Shown: positions 1 to 11,594, counted from the first letter of the stretch. The stretch: 64,000 nucleotides of DNA from Cordia subcordata (GCA_028554755.1 JAPTOF010000025.1:868001-932000), one strand, 5' to 3'. Notes: generated by a model not told the origin, from the sequence alone. Made by a program: numbers and translations.

Positions 1-377
1 TATTTGTATGGAAGTTCTTTCATCCATGCTTAACAAGCTTAAGCATAACCCAAGTTTTGGGTACCATCCCAAATGTGCAAAACTGAAGCTAAATCACATT
101 TGCTTTGCGGATGACCTTTTCATCTTTTGTAGGGGAAACTTGGAGTCCATAAATCGCATTTTGGAAATTTTGAAGGAGTACCACTGGTTCTCGGGACTCA
201 AGGTAAACAGCAACAAAAGTGATGCATTCTTTGGGGGTGTTTCACAAAATGTTAAGCAACTCATCCTTGGAAAACTTGACTTTCAAGAAGGTCAATTGCC
301 TATAAGGTACTTAGGTGTGCCTTTGGTCACCCGCAAACTTCGAAAAGGAGATTGTGGACCTCTCTTGGAAAAAAATT
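1..377 (+). pseudogene. Array unit: reverse transcriptase palm segment (ORF2)
   Basis: This piece starts inside the reverse transcriptase of a unit cut by the window edge. The frame from 8 to 379 reads MEVLSSMLNKL, then the catalytic FADD box with the two aspartates at 110-115, then the downstream PIRYLGVPL and RKLRKGDC motifs found in every LINE reverse transcriptase of the window. It ends in a frameshift at 367-378, where a run of A followed by TTAA replaces the in-frame version still present at 63252-63268. The palm aspartates are intact but the protein is incomplete. It is a fossil of a target-primed reverse transcriptase. Confidence 0.9.
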
Positions 378-1359
378 AATAAGAGAATTAAGCAATGGAC
401 AACTAAATGGCTTTCTTATGCGGGAAGACTTCTCCTCATCAAATCCACTCTTCAACAAATTTGTGCATATTTGGCTAGGAACTTACTCATACCTAAATGC
501 ATCATCAAGGAAATTGAATCAAAGTCTAGTGCCTTCCTTTGGAGAGACACGGGTGCCAGGATTGCTTGGAACAACATTTGTATGCCACAGGATGAGGGTG
601 GCTTGGGAGTTAGATCTACTGGAGAAATCAACCACACTTACTTCATCAAGGTTTTTTGGAGAATGTATGCTCACCGGGACACACTTTGTGTGAAAATGAA
701 GAATGTTCCCCTTTGTCTTTGTTCAAAAAAAGGCTTTAGCTATTTAGGCTCCTTCATTGGGAAACCAATCCAAATTGATGCTCTTGCGGAATCAAGGAGG
801 AATCTTGAATATGCGAGAATTTGCATTGAGGTTAAGTTGGAGGAAAAATCGCCGGATGAAATTTTCCCAAAGTTAAGGGATGGAACAAGAACTCGAGTTT
901 GCGTGGAATACGCGTGGAAACCGAGTGTTTGCACTCATTGTAAGATGGTAGGTCACTTGGTTGATCAATGTCCGTCAAGACCAAACTTGCTGCCACAAAA
1001 AACTCAAGACACAAAGATGCCTCGAGACTCAAAAACATTGGATACCTGGAAAGTGGTTGGGAACAGAAAGGGGTCCTAGGAAGGAAGTGATCCACGCTTT
1101 GAGAAGCAAGAAGAGATTTCATCTACTTCTAAAGCAAGACAAGATGATGAAGGAGAGTTTGTTGAGCCATCTCCACCAAGGATGGTACAAAAATAGCAAC
1201 CAAAAGAATCAAATTCTTTCAAAGCAGTTGATAAGTTTAAAAGTGGAGAGGATGAAGAAATTGAGCATATAACAAACTAAGGCAGCCACTCGAATGAGCA
1301 AAATTCTAAAGGAAATGATGCTTTGGACCCGAGGTCCAATCCCCCCTCTTGAGAAATGA
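378..1359 (+). pseudogene. Array unit: fused frame, RT thumb region joined to ORF1 DUF4283/zinc knuckle
   Basis: One frame (within 315-1079) runs from the ORF2 region after the RT palm (WLSYAGRLLLIKS, AFLWRDTGARIAWNN, GGLGVRS, KVFWRMYAHRDTLC) across the repeat junction near 686 into ORF1 (VKMKNVPLCLCSKKGFSYL, ESRRNLEYARICIEV, knuckle CTHCKMVGHLVDQC). The junction is in frame. In intact LINEs FWRMY is followed by the zf-RVT region, and VPLW..K.VP lies in the middle of DUF4283, so the fusion is a rearrangement. The two parent sequences share about five bases (CTTTG) at the break. A TAG at 1077-1079 ends the frame, and a further in-frame TAG lies near 1195. An extra base near 1340 shifts the ORF1 tail, whose TGA overlaps the ORF2 start (ATGA at 1356-1359). 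Confidence 0.88.
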
Positions 1360-1492
1360 TTGGTTCTTGGAATATTTGGGGTCTAAACTCCCCTCGCAAA
1401 CAAAAAGAAGTGAAGGCTTGAATCAACAAGCACAAATTGGATAGTTTTTGTTTTTTGGAAACCAAGGTCAATGAGAACAATTCCGTTGCCAA
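1356..1492 (+). pseudogene. Array unit: ORF2 endonuclease start, cut by B-1
   Basis: The ATG at 1356 overlaps the ORF1 stop. It starts the endonuclease with the WNI.GLNSPRKQKEVK motif and the catalytic-Glu segment FLETKVNEN. A TGA at about 1420 (AAGGCTTGA) interrupts it; the unit at 60944 has a sense codon there. At 1492 element B-1 enters. The 17-bp target duplication (1476-1492 and 11672-11688) has two mismatches, and the endonuclease continues at 11689. Confidence 0.88.
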
Positions 1493-1709
1493 AAGGCATG
1501 CATTACAACATCTAGCTTCTCTAATTTGGTTTCTCTCTCTACCAGGAAACTCCTCTTCCTTCTCTCTAAAACTTTCAGCCACCCCCCCCGCTACCATCCG
1601 CCACCTTCTCCTTCTCCTTTGAAATCTTTCTTCTTTTTCTTCTTTTCCTCCTTCTTCTCTTCTTCTCCCCCTTGCTGTTTTCTCTTGCCTTTTCTCCCTT
1701 TTCTTTTTC
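1493..1709 (+). promoter_or_regulatory. B-1 5' UTR / putative internal promoter region
   Basis: This is the noncoding leader of a full-length LINE. It contains CTCTCTCT followed by a strong pyrimidine tract of CTT/CTC repeats at about 1605-1700, ending just before the ATGGG start of ORF1. The leaders of C-3 (40644-40796) and the H elements also carry a TTCTCTCT-type motif near the 5' end. Plant L1 transcription starts from such internal leaders, but no specific promoter element can be recognised here. Confidence 0.5.
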
Positions 1710-3769
1710 ATGGGTAGAAAGAAGAAAACTTCTTCTCCTTCACATCATAGTGCCAGGATTTCAGAAAGTAAAAAATCTAAAGTTAGTAAATCTAAATCCA
1801 TGGCAAAGCCCAGCCATGCTCCTTCTTTAGAGGTTGATTCGGCCTCTTTTCTTGAGAGTGAAGATGTCTCCTCAACCTCTAGCAAAGTTTTTAGAGAAGT
1901 CTATGATGCCCTTGAATCAGGTAAATCATTCCAGCAACTTCATAAGCCAAATATCTTGGTGAAAAAGAGATGGTTCAAGATTTCTTGCAAAAATCTAGTT
2001 CTCCACAAAACTCTTGCTTGCAATATGACAAAAACTTACTTGAGAAAGATCTTGCTCAGCACCTTTTGTCTCTCCCCAAAAGAGCTCGAGTCCAATCAGC
2101 CCGAGTATGCAAGCTAAACACTCAGAATTTTCACATAGCTCTTCTAATGGAGAATCGACTTTGAGGGATAGAGAAGAAGAAGTTCAAGCTTTACCCGATG
2201 GTCAACACCTTTTTTGTTTAGAGGGTAATAGCTTGGCTGAAAAGACAGAATCTTTTCAGCAAAAAGGTGTGTCAGCTTTGGAAAAATCAAATCAAAACTT
2301 GTCACCAAAAAAGTCAAATATGGACCCAAAGTCTGAACCACTTTTTTCAAAAACCATTGGGCATAAAAATGTTGAGCTTTTCCCTTCACTTCCATCTCAG
2401 CCGAAACAAGTACATCTTGTTGGGAACATACTGCAAACTCAGCAAACAAATCAACAAAACGAAAATGCCACCTCAAATGTTTTCGCCAACTCACCAACTA
2501 ATGTCAGCAAAGTTCATCTCACAAGATGTTTCACAAACAAAATCCAATGAACTTCAAGCTCAAGGAGAGAATGTCCAAGCTCAACATTCTCTTGGCCAAA
2601 GTTATGGAGAAAATGGAGCTCACCAAAATCAGCATAATGCTTGGAAAAGACCTCCCAAGCTAAGGTACGAACCTTCTCCACACGAGCCTTCACTTGATTG
2701 GGAAAAAGATTTTGTTGGTCATTGTGGTTCTAAATTGAAACTTATTGAGCATGAAACTAAAATTATTGATGGAGTTAGGGAAGTTATTGACCCCCCGGCT
2801 GACATTTATGATAAAGGAGAGTAATTCTGGACCCATTATTTAGTTGGTCAATTCCTTGGGGCCCCCCCTTTCTTTCTCATTAAAAATATGGTGGATTTTG
2901 CATGGAAGAAATATGGATGGGTGGACAATTTTTCGAAAGGAAAAGGCTTATTTGTTTTCAAGTTTGAAAAGGAAGAGTATTGCCAAAAAGTCTTGGAACA
3001 ACTCTGGCATGTCAATCATAGGCTTCTTTTGCTAAGGAAATGGGAACCAAACTTGCAATTTGTCAACTTAAAATGCAATAAGATTCCATTATGGGTGAAA
3101 CTTCGGGAAGTGCCTTTAAGCTTATGGTCGAGAGAGGGGTTGAGTTACATTGCTTCCTATATAGAGAGGCCTCTACAAATGGATGCCTTAACTGAATCAA
3201 GGAGGAACTTGGAGTTTGCTAGAGTTTGTATAGAAGTTGATCTTGATGGTCATCTTCCAATTGAAATCTACCCCAAGTTAAGAGATGGTACCAAAACCAA
3301 AGTTGAAGTGGAGTATGCTTGGAAACCTTCAAAGTGTACAAATTGCAAAATGGTTGGGCATGTGGAAAAATTCTGCCCTCTTCTTCCAAAACCAATAGCT
3401 CAACAACAAAGGGCTGCCCCCACTACTACAAAGCTTAAGAAAAGTGAAGAATGGCATGTTGTGGGGAAAAAAGATTCTACATTGGATAAGAATGCTCCTA
3501 ACTTTGAAAGGTATTCTCCTTCTTCGCTAGTTTCCAAAGGAAATGATGATGTTAGAGCAAACAAAAATAAGACTAGATCTCCTAGCCCTCCTAGAAGATC
3601 TAGTCCAAGAAGAAACTCCCTTAGCGAAACAAAGAACTCCTTTAATGTTCTTGGGAGTGATGTTGATATTGAAGAAGCAAATCAGAATCAAAAAGATCTT
3701 TTCATGGAAGGAGCCCATCGTCTTTCATTAGTGGAGCCTCATGCTTCCACCTCTCCACCTCAACAATGA
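1710..3769 (+). pseudogene. B-1 ORF1: DUF4283 plus CCHC zinc-knuckle protein
   Basis: This is the ORF1 (RNA-binding, RNP-forming) protein of a plant L1. The start MGRKKKTSSPSHHSARIS resembles the MGKKKK starts at 35991 and 40797. A low-complexity Ser/Gln/Asn-rich N-terminal part is broken by frameshifts at about 1970-2270. From about 2760 comes the DUF4283 domain (VGQFLGAPPFFLIKNMV, WHVNHRLLLLRKW, RRNLEFARVCIEV), with one in-frame TAA at 2822-2824. The zinc knuckle CTNCKMVGHVEKFC lies at about 3337-3378 and is followed by a basic, Ser/Pro/Arg-rich tail ending TSPPQQ. The stop at 3767-3769 overlaps the ORF2 ATG at 3766. Intact length would be about 690 residues. Confidence 0.9.
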
Positions 3770-4041
3770 TTTTTTGCTCTTGGAACATAAGGGGATTCAA
3801 TTCCCCTAGGAAACAAAAGGAAGTGAAGGTTTTGGTCAATAAACACAAATTAGATTTCTTCTGCATTTTGGAAACTAAAGTTACAAGCGATGATTGTATT
3901 AAGAAGATTGCCTCCACATTTGAAGATTTTGGCTTTTTGAACTATGTGAATGATTCCATCAAGGGCCGGCTCTGGTTTTTTTGGGAAAAAATATCAATAT
4001 TAGCATTGTGGATTCTTTTGATCAAGGGCTGCTTTGCATTG
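3766..4041 (+). pseudogene. B-1 ORF2, first part: endonuclease N-terminus
   Basis: MIFCSWNIRGFNSPRKQKEV is the standard start of the APE-like endonuclease. The Glu segment CILETKV follows and the piece ends near KGCFAL, where C-1 is inserted on the opposite strand at 4042. A one-base loss in the A run near 3990 shifts the frame; the sister copy B-2 at 29627-29635 keeps it. The continuation is at 8280. Confidence 0.88.
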
Positions 4042-4134
4042 TTTTTTTTTTTTTTTTTGCGGGGCAAGTAAGATGGGATATATTCCAATAATCAAAAAAT
4101 TACATGAACAAAGGATGTGGAGAGGTACAAGAAC

Positions 4135-7100
4135 CTATGCAACAACATCATCTAATCTCCACAATTTACATAAAGTTTTGTTCAAAGAAGAAGACTGGAA
4201 TTTTCTACCATTTGTAAGTTTAACTCTAACATCATTAAAGATAGTATCAAATATAAATTCCTCGGTTCTAGCTTGGTTTTTGAAGATACGTTGATTCCTT
4301 TCAATCCAAATGTAGTAAATGGCTGCCCCAAGGAGATGCTTGAAAATTGTGGCCTTCAAATGCTTTTCAAGAGCAAAAGGTGTGGAGTACTCGATAATAT
4401 CATGCCAACAAATCAGATTTTCTGGAACGAGTGAGTTGCAAGCCCTTTCTCCAAATCCTCCTGGTGAAACAACATTCAAAGAAAAGATGCTCCCTAGTTT
4501 CACAACCCATGTAACAAAAAATACACGTTGGGTTAATATGGAGTCCCCAATGCAAGATTCTGAATTTTGTGCTAAGGCGATCACGGAAAGCAAGCCAAAC
4601 AATGAAGCTATGTTTAGGATTATGCCTCTTGTGCCAGATGTAATGATAACCTTCAAAATGAGTGCCCTTCCTTCTAATACAATCCCAAGTGTGGAAGAAA
4701 GAGAAGCTTCCACTGGGAGAAAGGTTCCATAAAATTTTATCCATGGCTCGTTCAATAGGTTCAAAATCTGGAACATCAACTTGGGAGAGGTGAATTGGCC
4801 AATTCCAAACACCATTTGTGAAAATATCACTAACCTTTGAATGAAGTGGGGGATATGGAATTGTGTTAGTCCAATGCTCAAGAAGAAGGCCGTCCTTGTG
4901 CCAATTGTCAATCCAAAAGAAGGTGCTTGCTCCATTGCCAATCTTGTGTTGGATATATCTCTTTGCCAAAACACGGCAGCCAAGAAGAGTTTTGAAAACC
5001 CAACTAACATCCTTGGGAATATGTAACATCCAAATTGAAGAGTCTTTGATATAGTTGGCATGAACCCATTGACTCCAAAGTGAATCTTTAATAGCATAAC
5101 TCCTCCAAAAAATTTTCAGCATGTATGTAAGATTAACCTCTTCAATGCTCCGAATAGCAAGTCCACCCTCTTGAAAAGGGAGGCAAACTTCCTTCCGCGC
5201 CACCTTTGGACCAGTTCCTCTCCACAAAAAAGCTTTAAATTTTGACTCAATGGCTCCCACAACACCTTTTGGTAAGAGAAAAGCATTTGCCCAATAAGCA
5301 CAAATTTGGAGGAGGACGGATTTGATGAGCACTAGTCTTCCCGCAAAGGAAAGCCAATTATTACTCCATGAATCAAGCTTAGAGTTGATTTTTTCCAAGA
5401 GTGGACAGCAATCATTCTTCCTAAGCTTTCTTGAAACAAGTGGAATGCCCAAGTAACGGATTGGAAGCTCACCCTCTTGAAACCCAATTCTATTCATAAT
5501 TGCTCTTTTCTCTTCATTTGAGGCCCCTCCAAGGAAGAACACACTCTTTGCATTATTTACAACCAGCCCTGAAGAAGTTGAGAAAGTCTTCAATGTGCTC
5601 ATGATACAATCAATTGAATACATATCCCCTCTACAAAAGATAAAAAGATCATCCGCAAAACAAAGATGATTAAGCTTGATGCTCCCACACTTTGGGTGGA
5701 AGTGAAACCTCGGATTAGAAGCCAAGTTGTTTAGCATGCATGTAAGCACCTCCATACAAAGAACAAAAATGTAAGGGGAGATGGGATCTCCTTGCCGAAT
5801 GCCATTTGCACCAAAGAAATATCCTTCCAATCCTCCATTTAGGGCAATGCAAAAACTAGGAGTTTTAATGCACTCCATAATCCAGCCCACAAACTTTTTG
5901 GGGAAGCCAAAAGCAAAAAGGGTGCAATCAATGAATCTCCAATTTAAGGAATCAAAAGCTTTCATGATGTCGACTTTAAAAGCGCATCTTGAAGTGATAT
6001 GTCTCCTTTGATAACCTCTCAAAATGTCATGTGCCATAAGAATATTTTCATGGATGAGTCTACCCTTCATGAAGGCTGATTGATTCCATGAGATAATGTG
6101 TGATAAGCAAGCTTTTAACCTATTTTCAATGATCTTAGAAATGCACTTGTAGATAGTATTACAGCAAGAAATAGGCCTATAATCCTTGACCATGGAAGGA
6201 TTTGAGGTTTTGGGCACAAAAGCAATGATAGTGGCATTTACCTCTTTAAGTAGCTTGCTAGAGTCAAAGAAAGATTTAATTGCATTTAGGACATCATTAC
6301 CCACAATCTCCCAAGCAGCCTTGTAGAAATGAGATGTATATCCATCCGGACCCGGGCTTTTGTTTGGGTTGAGTGAAAAAAGTGCCTCCTTGATTTCTTC
6401 ATTTGTGATAGGTGCAATGGTGGTGGCAGCAACATCTTGATCAATTTGCTTGTCAAAGATATTTCTCAAAAGATCCACATTGATGGTTGTGGAAGAATCA
6501 GCACCAAGAAGCTTTTTGAAATAGCCAATGAATTCATCCTTAACTTCAGCTTCGTCAATAAGAATATGACCCTCCTCATTCTTGATGGCATGGATAGTAT
6601 TTTTAAGCCTCCTACCTTTATCAACATTATGGAAAAACTTTGTGTTTGCGTCTCCATCCTTGATCCAATTAAGTCTCGATTTTTGAAAGAGGATCGATTT
6701 ATGTTTTGCTTCAAGTTCCTCCAATGTGCTCAAAATGCGTTTTTCCTTATCAATGAGAGAAAAATCTCGCTCACCATTAAGGAGAAAAAGTTGCACACTA
6801 TCCAGCTCTTCCTTAAACTTTTTGATGGCAAAAGGTATGGCAGCAAAGTGCTCCTTATCAAAGGATTTGAGAGCTATTTTTAAAGCTTTTTGCTTTTGAT
6901 AAAGGATGTACATTGGTGTACCAAAGACCCGTGTACACCAATTTTCTTCAACAAGTTTGTGGAAATCCAAATGAGAGGTCCAAACATTATAAAATTTGAA
7001 AGGCTTTGGTGAGGATTTCCAAGACTTACATGTTTGCATGATAAGGGGGCAATGATCAGAGACTCGGGGCTAGCAATCAAAAGAAAAGAGTGTTGGTAAT

Positions 7101-7725
7101 TGTGTAGCCAAGTTCCATTGATGAGAGCTCTATCCAGCTTGCTAGCCAAGTAGTTTTGATTATGGCTTTTATTTGACCAAGTAAAACGTGGACCATGAGC
7201 ATTTGCTTCTTGTAACTTTGCATTAGCAACAAAGTTCTTGAACACACCAGCACTCTTTGGGATAGATAAAGTGTTTGATTTTTCTCCACAATGTAAAACC
7301 TCATTGAAATCCCCCATGAGACATAGGTCATGTTCATCACACTAAGTACACCAATACTCAAGCTTCCTCCAAAGTTCATATCTTTTTGAAGCTTCATTGT
7401 GGCCATAAATGAAGGCAACAAAGAAGGATTTATGAACATGATCATCAAAATTAAAGAGCAAAGCTTGGTCACATGAGTCAATCCAAGTTTCTTTAATCCC
7501 TTTCTTCCAAAAAAGCCAAATCCGCCCCTTGATAATATCATCCATGTAGTTTGAAAAACCAAAATTTTCAAATTGAGCACTAATGAGATTGATATTTTCA
7601 GCACTAACCACCTTGTTCTCCAAAAGGCAAAGAATATCCAAGTGGTATTTATTGATCAGCAACTTTGCTTCCTTTTGCTTATTGGGGGAGTTAAATCCCC
7701 TAATATTCCATGAGCAAAAATTCAT
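4135..7725 (-). pseudogene. C-1 ORF2: endonuclease, reverse transcriptase, zf-RVT
   Basis: Read leftwards from the ATG at 7725: MNFCSWNIRGFNSPNKQKEA, CLLENKV, MGDFNEVLHCG, FTWSNK, DRALING, then RT motifs RPISCCNTIYKC, KVDIMKAFDSLNW, GIRQGDPISPY and CFADDLFIFCRGD, and the C-terminal zinc region CIFCYMGC..HLFFECC. Lesions are a TAG near 7342 (Trp codon), a lost base near 7060 that removes the SDHCPL reading, and a frameshift near 4445 before the final FALEKHLKATIFKHL segment. An 879-codon uninterrupted stretch (7039-4400) remains. Close to C-2 and C-3. Confidence 0.9.
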
Positions 7726-8279
7726 TGAGGGGGTATAGGATTAGTATTGAGATGTTCAGCAAACACACCACCCCAATCAGAAGAAGATTATTTGCACTAG
7801 GCTCAAATCTTGGTCTAAGTGGTTTTTTCCAAGCATTATAGTGGCTGGATGTATGAACTTGATTATGCCTAGCAATAAAAGACGAGTTTTTTCCTTCATC
7901 ATAGATCTTCCTTTCTTCATCATTTGAATTTGGAAAGTTGAAATTACCTTGTGCATGGTCAGCGCCTCTTGAAGGTGGTTTTGCTCTTTGCTCTTCCAAA
8001 TATGTGGAGCTTTGTTTTTTAGCGTTTGAAAGCTTTGTAGTCATGGCTTGTGTGGCGTCCACTTCAGCAAAAATAAGTTGCTGATTTGGCATATTTTGAC
8101 CAGTATTTTGACTTTTAAGTGGAGGGAAATCAGCTTGCAAATTACGTGGGGCAGCATTTGGGATGGTGGGATCTGATTGCAATGTGTCACATCCATGTTG
8201 TGCTTTCAAAAAGAGCTTTGTTTGACCTGAAAAGTCACTAACAAGATCAGGGGGGAGGTGTTTTAACCCGTGGATAATT
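7726..8279 (-). pseudogene. C-1 ORF1 remnant, DUF4283 and zinc knuckle deleted
   Basis: Read leftwards this is the low-complexity middle of a family C ORF1 (DLVSDFSGQTK, then a variable Gln/Asn/Ser-rich stretch, then NAWKKPLRPRFEPS). It matches C-2 at about 49095-49645. About 10 codons after RPRFEPS it jumps to the last bases before the ORF2 start, so about 1 kb encoding DUF4283 and the knuckle is missing compared with C-2 (about 49645-50645). The short CCTATACC-like sequence is present at the C-2 end of the gap, consistent with a deletion. Confidence 0.85.
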
Positions 8280-11200
8280 GAAAAGCGCATGGTGCATCCT
8301 TTTCTTGTTGCATTTGTCTATGGCCGCAATGATCCTCTTAGGAGAAAAGCTCTCTGGAATAAGATTGAAGAATGGAGTTTCATATGTGGTAATGGGGAAC
8401 TTTGCGTTTTGGGTGATTTCAATGAAGTCCTTTTCTGTGGTGACAAGTCAAACTCCTCTTCTATTTCTCCTAATGCCAAAGATTTTGCTAATTGCTTGAT
8501 CAAAGCAAATCTGAAAGAGTTAAAAGCACACGGTCCACATTTCACTTGGACAAATAAGAGCTCTCTTGGGAACTTCTTGGCATGTAAACTTGATAGGGCT
8601 TTGGTCAATGCAAATTGGATTCATAATAAGCAAGACTCGTTTCTTTTGGTGGATAGCCCGGGTATATCCAATCATAGTCCTCTCATTGTCCATTCTTGCA
8701 AGTCTTGGATCTCCACTCCAAAACCATTTAAATTCTACAATGCTTGGTCAAAACACAAGGATTTCTTGAAGCTTGTCGAGGATCATTGGAGTGTGAGGGT
8801 TTTTGGCACTCCTATGTTTTCTCTCTTTCAAAAACAAAAATCTCTCAAGCAAGCACTAAAGTCTTTCAACAAGAAATACTTTACTACCATTCCGAGTTCT
8901 CTCTTGAAGCTCCAAAATATCCTCCATGAAGTTCAGTTTGAGACTCTCAATGGAAATATTAGGGTTGATTTGATCGAAAAGGAAAAGAATTTACTGAAGA
9001 GTATTGATGAATTGGATAACATTTATAAATCTATGCTTTCTCAAAAAGCACGGGTAAATTGGATCAAAGAAGGGGATGCAAATTCTAAGTTCTTTCACAA
9101 CACAATCAAAGGTAGAAGGCATAAAAGCTCCATTTGCATGGTCAAGAATGATGAAAATCAGATTCTCACAAATGAGCAAGAAGTCAAGGCTGAATTTGTT
9201 GAGTATTTTAAGAAGCTCCTTGGCACTCCTTCAAGCTCTCTTGCTACTACTGAATTGATCAAAAATATTGTCGGTAAGACAATTAAAGTTGAAGAAACAA
9301 ACTCTCTTTTGGCTCCTATCACTCATGATGAGATTAAGAGGACACTTTTTTCACTCAATCCTAACAAAAGTCCAGGTCCGGATGGCTTTACTTCTCATTT
9401 CTACATGGCCTCTTGGGAAATTATTGGTGAGGATGTTTTGAAGGCTATTACCTCCTTCTTTCAATCATGCAATCTTCTTAAGGAGGTAAATACAACTATC
9501 ATTACTCTTGTGCCTAAAATGCAAAATCCATACATGGTTAAAGACTACAGGCCGATTTCTTGCTGCAACACTATATACAAATGTATCTCCAAGATTCTTG
9601 CAAATAGAATAAAAAATTGCTTGCCTCACATCATCTCTTGGAACCAATCAGCATTTCTCAAGAATAGACTCATAAATGAAAACATCCTCATTGCTCATGA
9701 ACTTATGAGAGGCTATGCAAGAAATCACATCTCCTCTAGATGTGCTCTCAAAGTGGACATCATGAAAGCTTTTGATTCTCTCAATTGGAAATTCATTGAA
9801 GTCTCCCTTGTTGCTTTTGGCTTCCCTACAAAGTTTGTGATTTGGATTATGGCTTGCATCACCACCACTAGTTTCTCTATTGCTATTAATGGTGGACTGG
9901 AGGGCTTTTTTCAAGGAGCTAATGGAATTCGACAAGGTGATCCTTTATCACCCTATATCTTTGTCATTTGTTTGGAGGTCCTCATGTGCATGCTAAATAA
10001 GCTTGAAAGCAGCCCGTATTTTGACTACCACCCAAAGTGCTCATCTTTGAAGCTAAATCACCTTTGTTTTGCGGATGATCTTTTCATTTTTTGCAAAGGA
10101 GATCTTCAATCTATTACAAGCATCAAGGAAGTTTTGGACCTCTTCTCCACTTATTCAGGGCTCAACATCAATCAAGCTAAAAGTAATATTTTCTTTGGGG
10201 GAGTTTCGGATGACATAAAGCAAACAATCCTCCAACAATTGGAATTCAAAGAAGGTATTCTTCCCATCCGCTACCTTGGTATTCCTCTTGTCTCAAGAAA
10301 ACTAAGGAAAGCTAATTGCATGCCTCTCCTTGAAAAGATCAATGCAAAGCTTGAAAATTGGGCAAACAAATGGCTCTCCTTTGCTGGAAGACTTGTTCTC
10401 ATCAAATCCATTCTTATGCAAATTTGTTCCTTTTGGGCAAGTGCTTTCCTCCTCACAAAAGGTACAATGGCAGCAATTGAATCAAAATTCAGATCCTTCC
10501 TTTGGAGAGGTACCGGGCCAAAAATTGCTTGAAAAGATGTTTGCTTACCTACCTTGAAGGGGGTCTTGGAATTCGAAGATTGAGTGAGATCAATATCACT
10601 TACTTACTCAAAATCTTTTGGAGAATGTATGCCACCAAAGACACTCTTTGGAGCAAGTGGATCCATGCAAATTATATCAAGAATAGCTCCATTTGGGCCG
10701 TACAAATTCCTCATGATGCAAGCTGGATCATAAAGTCTCTTTTGCAAATCCGTGGGGTTGCAAGGAATTTCATCCAACATAAACTTGGCAATGGCACAAA
10801 TACTTTTTTTTTGGCTGGACAATTGGCATCAAGAAGGTCCTCTTCTCGACCATTGGAGCTCAACCTTCCCTTCACCTCCTTTGCTTGCCAAGGTTTGCGA
10901 CATCTATATTAATGGTCAATGGACTTGGCCTTTAAATATTCTCCATGTCCAGATTCCACTTGTTAATCTTGATGAAAATGTCCATGATTCTTCTCTTTGG
11001 CTGCCTTCAAAGAACGGTAATTTTTCATTTAAGCTTACATGGGATCATATTCGTAAGAAGGGTCATACTGATTAATCGCACAATTTGGTTTGGCACAAAG
11101 GTCATAACCCTAGACATGGTTTCATTTGCTGGCTTGTTTTTCATGATCGGCTTTCAACTCTTCAAAAATTATTAAGTTGGGGACTGATTGCAATCCCACT

Positions 11201-11594
11201 TTGTATCTTTTGTCGCATGGGTTGTGAAACAAGAGATCACCTTTTTTTCGAATGTAGCTTCACACGCAGAATTTGGAGACATGGTCTTGCAATCTCCCTT
11301 GTTCCAGAGAAGTTGATTTGTTGGGATGAAATTTGTGCCTATCTCACACCTTTTGCTCTTGAAAATAACTTGAAAGCTACTATCCTTAAGCATCTTCTTG
11401 GAGCATCCGTTTACCACATTTGGGTTGAAAGAAACCAGCGTATTTTCAAGCAAGAAGCAAAAACGGAGGATCAAATCAGAAGTACTATCTTCAATGAAGT
11501 TAGAACTCGTATTATCTTCGGTAGGAAATTTCCTTCAAATGCGCTGAATATTGCCTTATGTAAATTGTGGAAATTAGATGAGATACTTGGTTAG
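8280..11594 (+). pseudogene. B-1 ORF2, second part: endonuclease end, RT, zf-RVT
   Basis: Continues from 4041 after C-1. A 747-codon frame (8289-10532) holds the endonuclease end (LGDFNEVLFCGDKS, FTWTNKSS, DRALVNANW), the RT (KSPGPDGFTSHFY, YRPISCCNTIYKC, KVDIMKAFDSLNW, GIRQGDPLSPY, CFADDLFIFCKGD with both Asp) and the connection to AFLLTKGTMAAIESK. A TGA at 10530-10532 replaces a Trp codon, a base is lost just after it, another frame change lies in the T run at about 10803, and a stop comes near 11073. The last frame (11085-11594) is the zf-RVT region CIFCRMGCETRDHLFFEC ending KLWKLDEILG. Confidence 0.9.

Larger units (their letters stand above)
4042..8279 (-). mobile_element. C-1: family C LINE inserted antisense in B-1 ORF2
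   Basis: A poly(T) run (4042-4058) followed by GCGGGGCAAGTAAG is the reversed 3' end of a family C element; the same end occurs on the plus strand at 54325-54350. The body carries ORF2 and a piece of ORF1 read leftwards. The 5' end at about 8279 is truncated inside ORF1. The paralogue B-2 shows the empty site near 29684. Only two or three bases could be a target duplication, unlike most insertions here. C-1 also has an internal deletion of about 1 kb between ORF1 and ORF2. Confidence 0.9.

Noticed and set aside
1600..1700. Pyrimidine-rich CTT/CTC tract looking like a microsatellite
   Set aside because: It lies between the B-1 5' end and the ORF1 start and is best read as part of the 5' UTR; the repeats are imperfect.
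4042..4058. Poly(T) runs (also 13608, 16163, 23344, 28282, 45157) as simple repeats or sequencing artefacts
   Set aside because: Each is followed by a reversed LINE 3' end and most are paired with a target duplication, so they are antisense poly(A) tails.
4319..4732. Open frames antisense to ORF2 genes (for example 4319-4732, 12362-12781, 23062-23310, 45355-45657)
   Set aside because: They mirror conserved LINE coding sequence and recur at the same positions in every copy; no independent coding signal.
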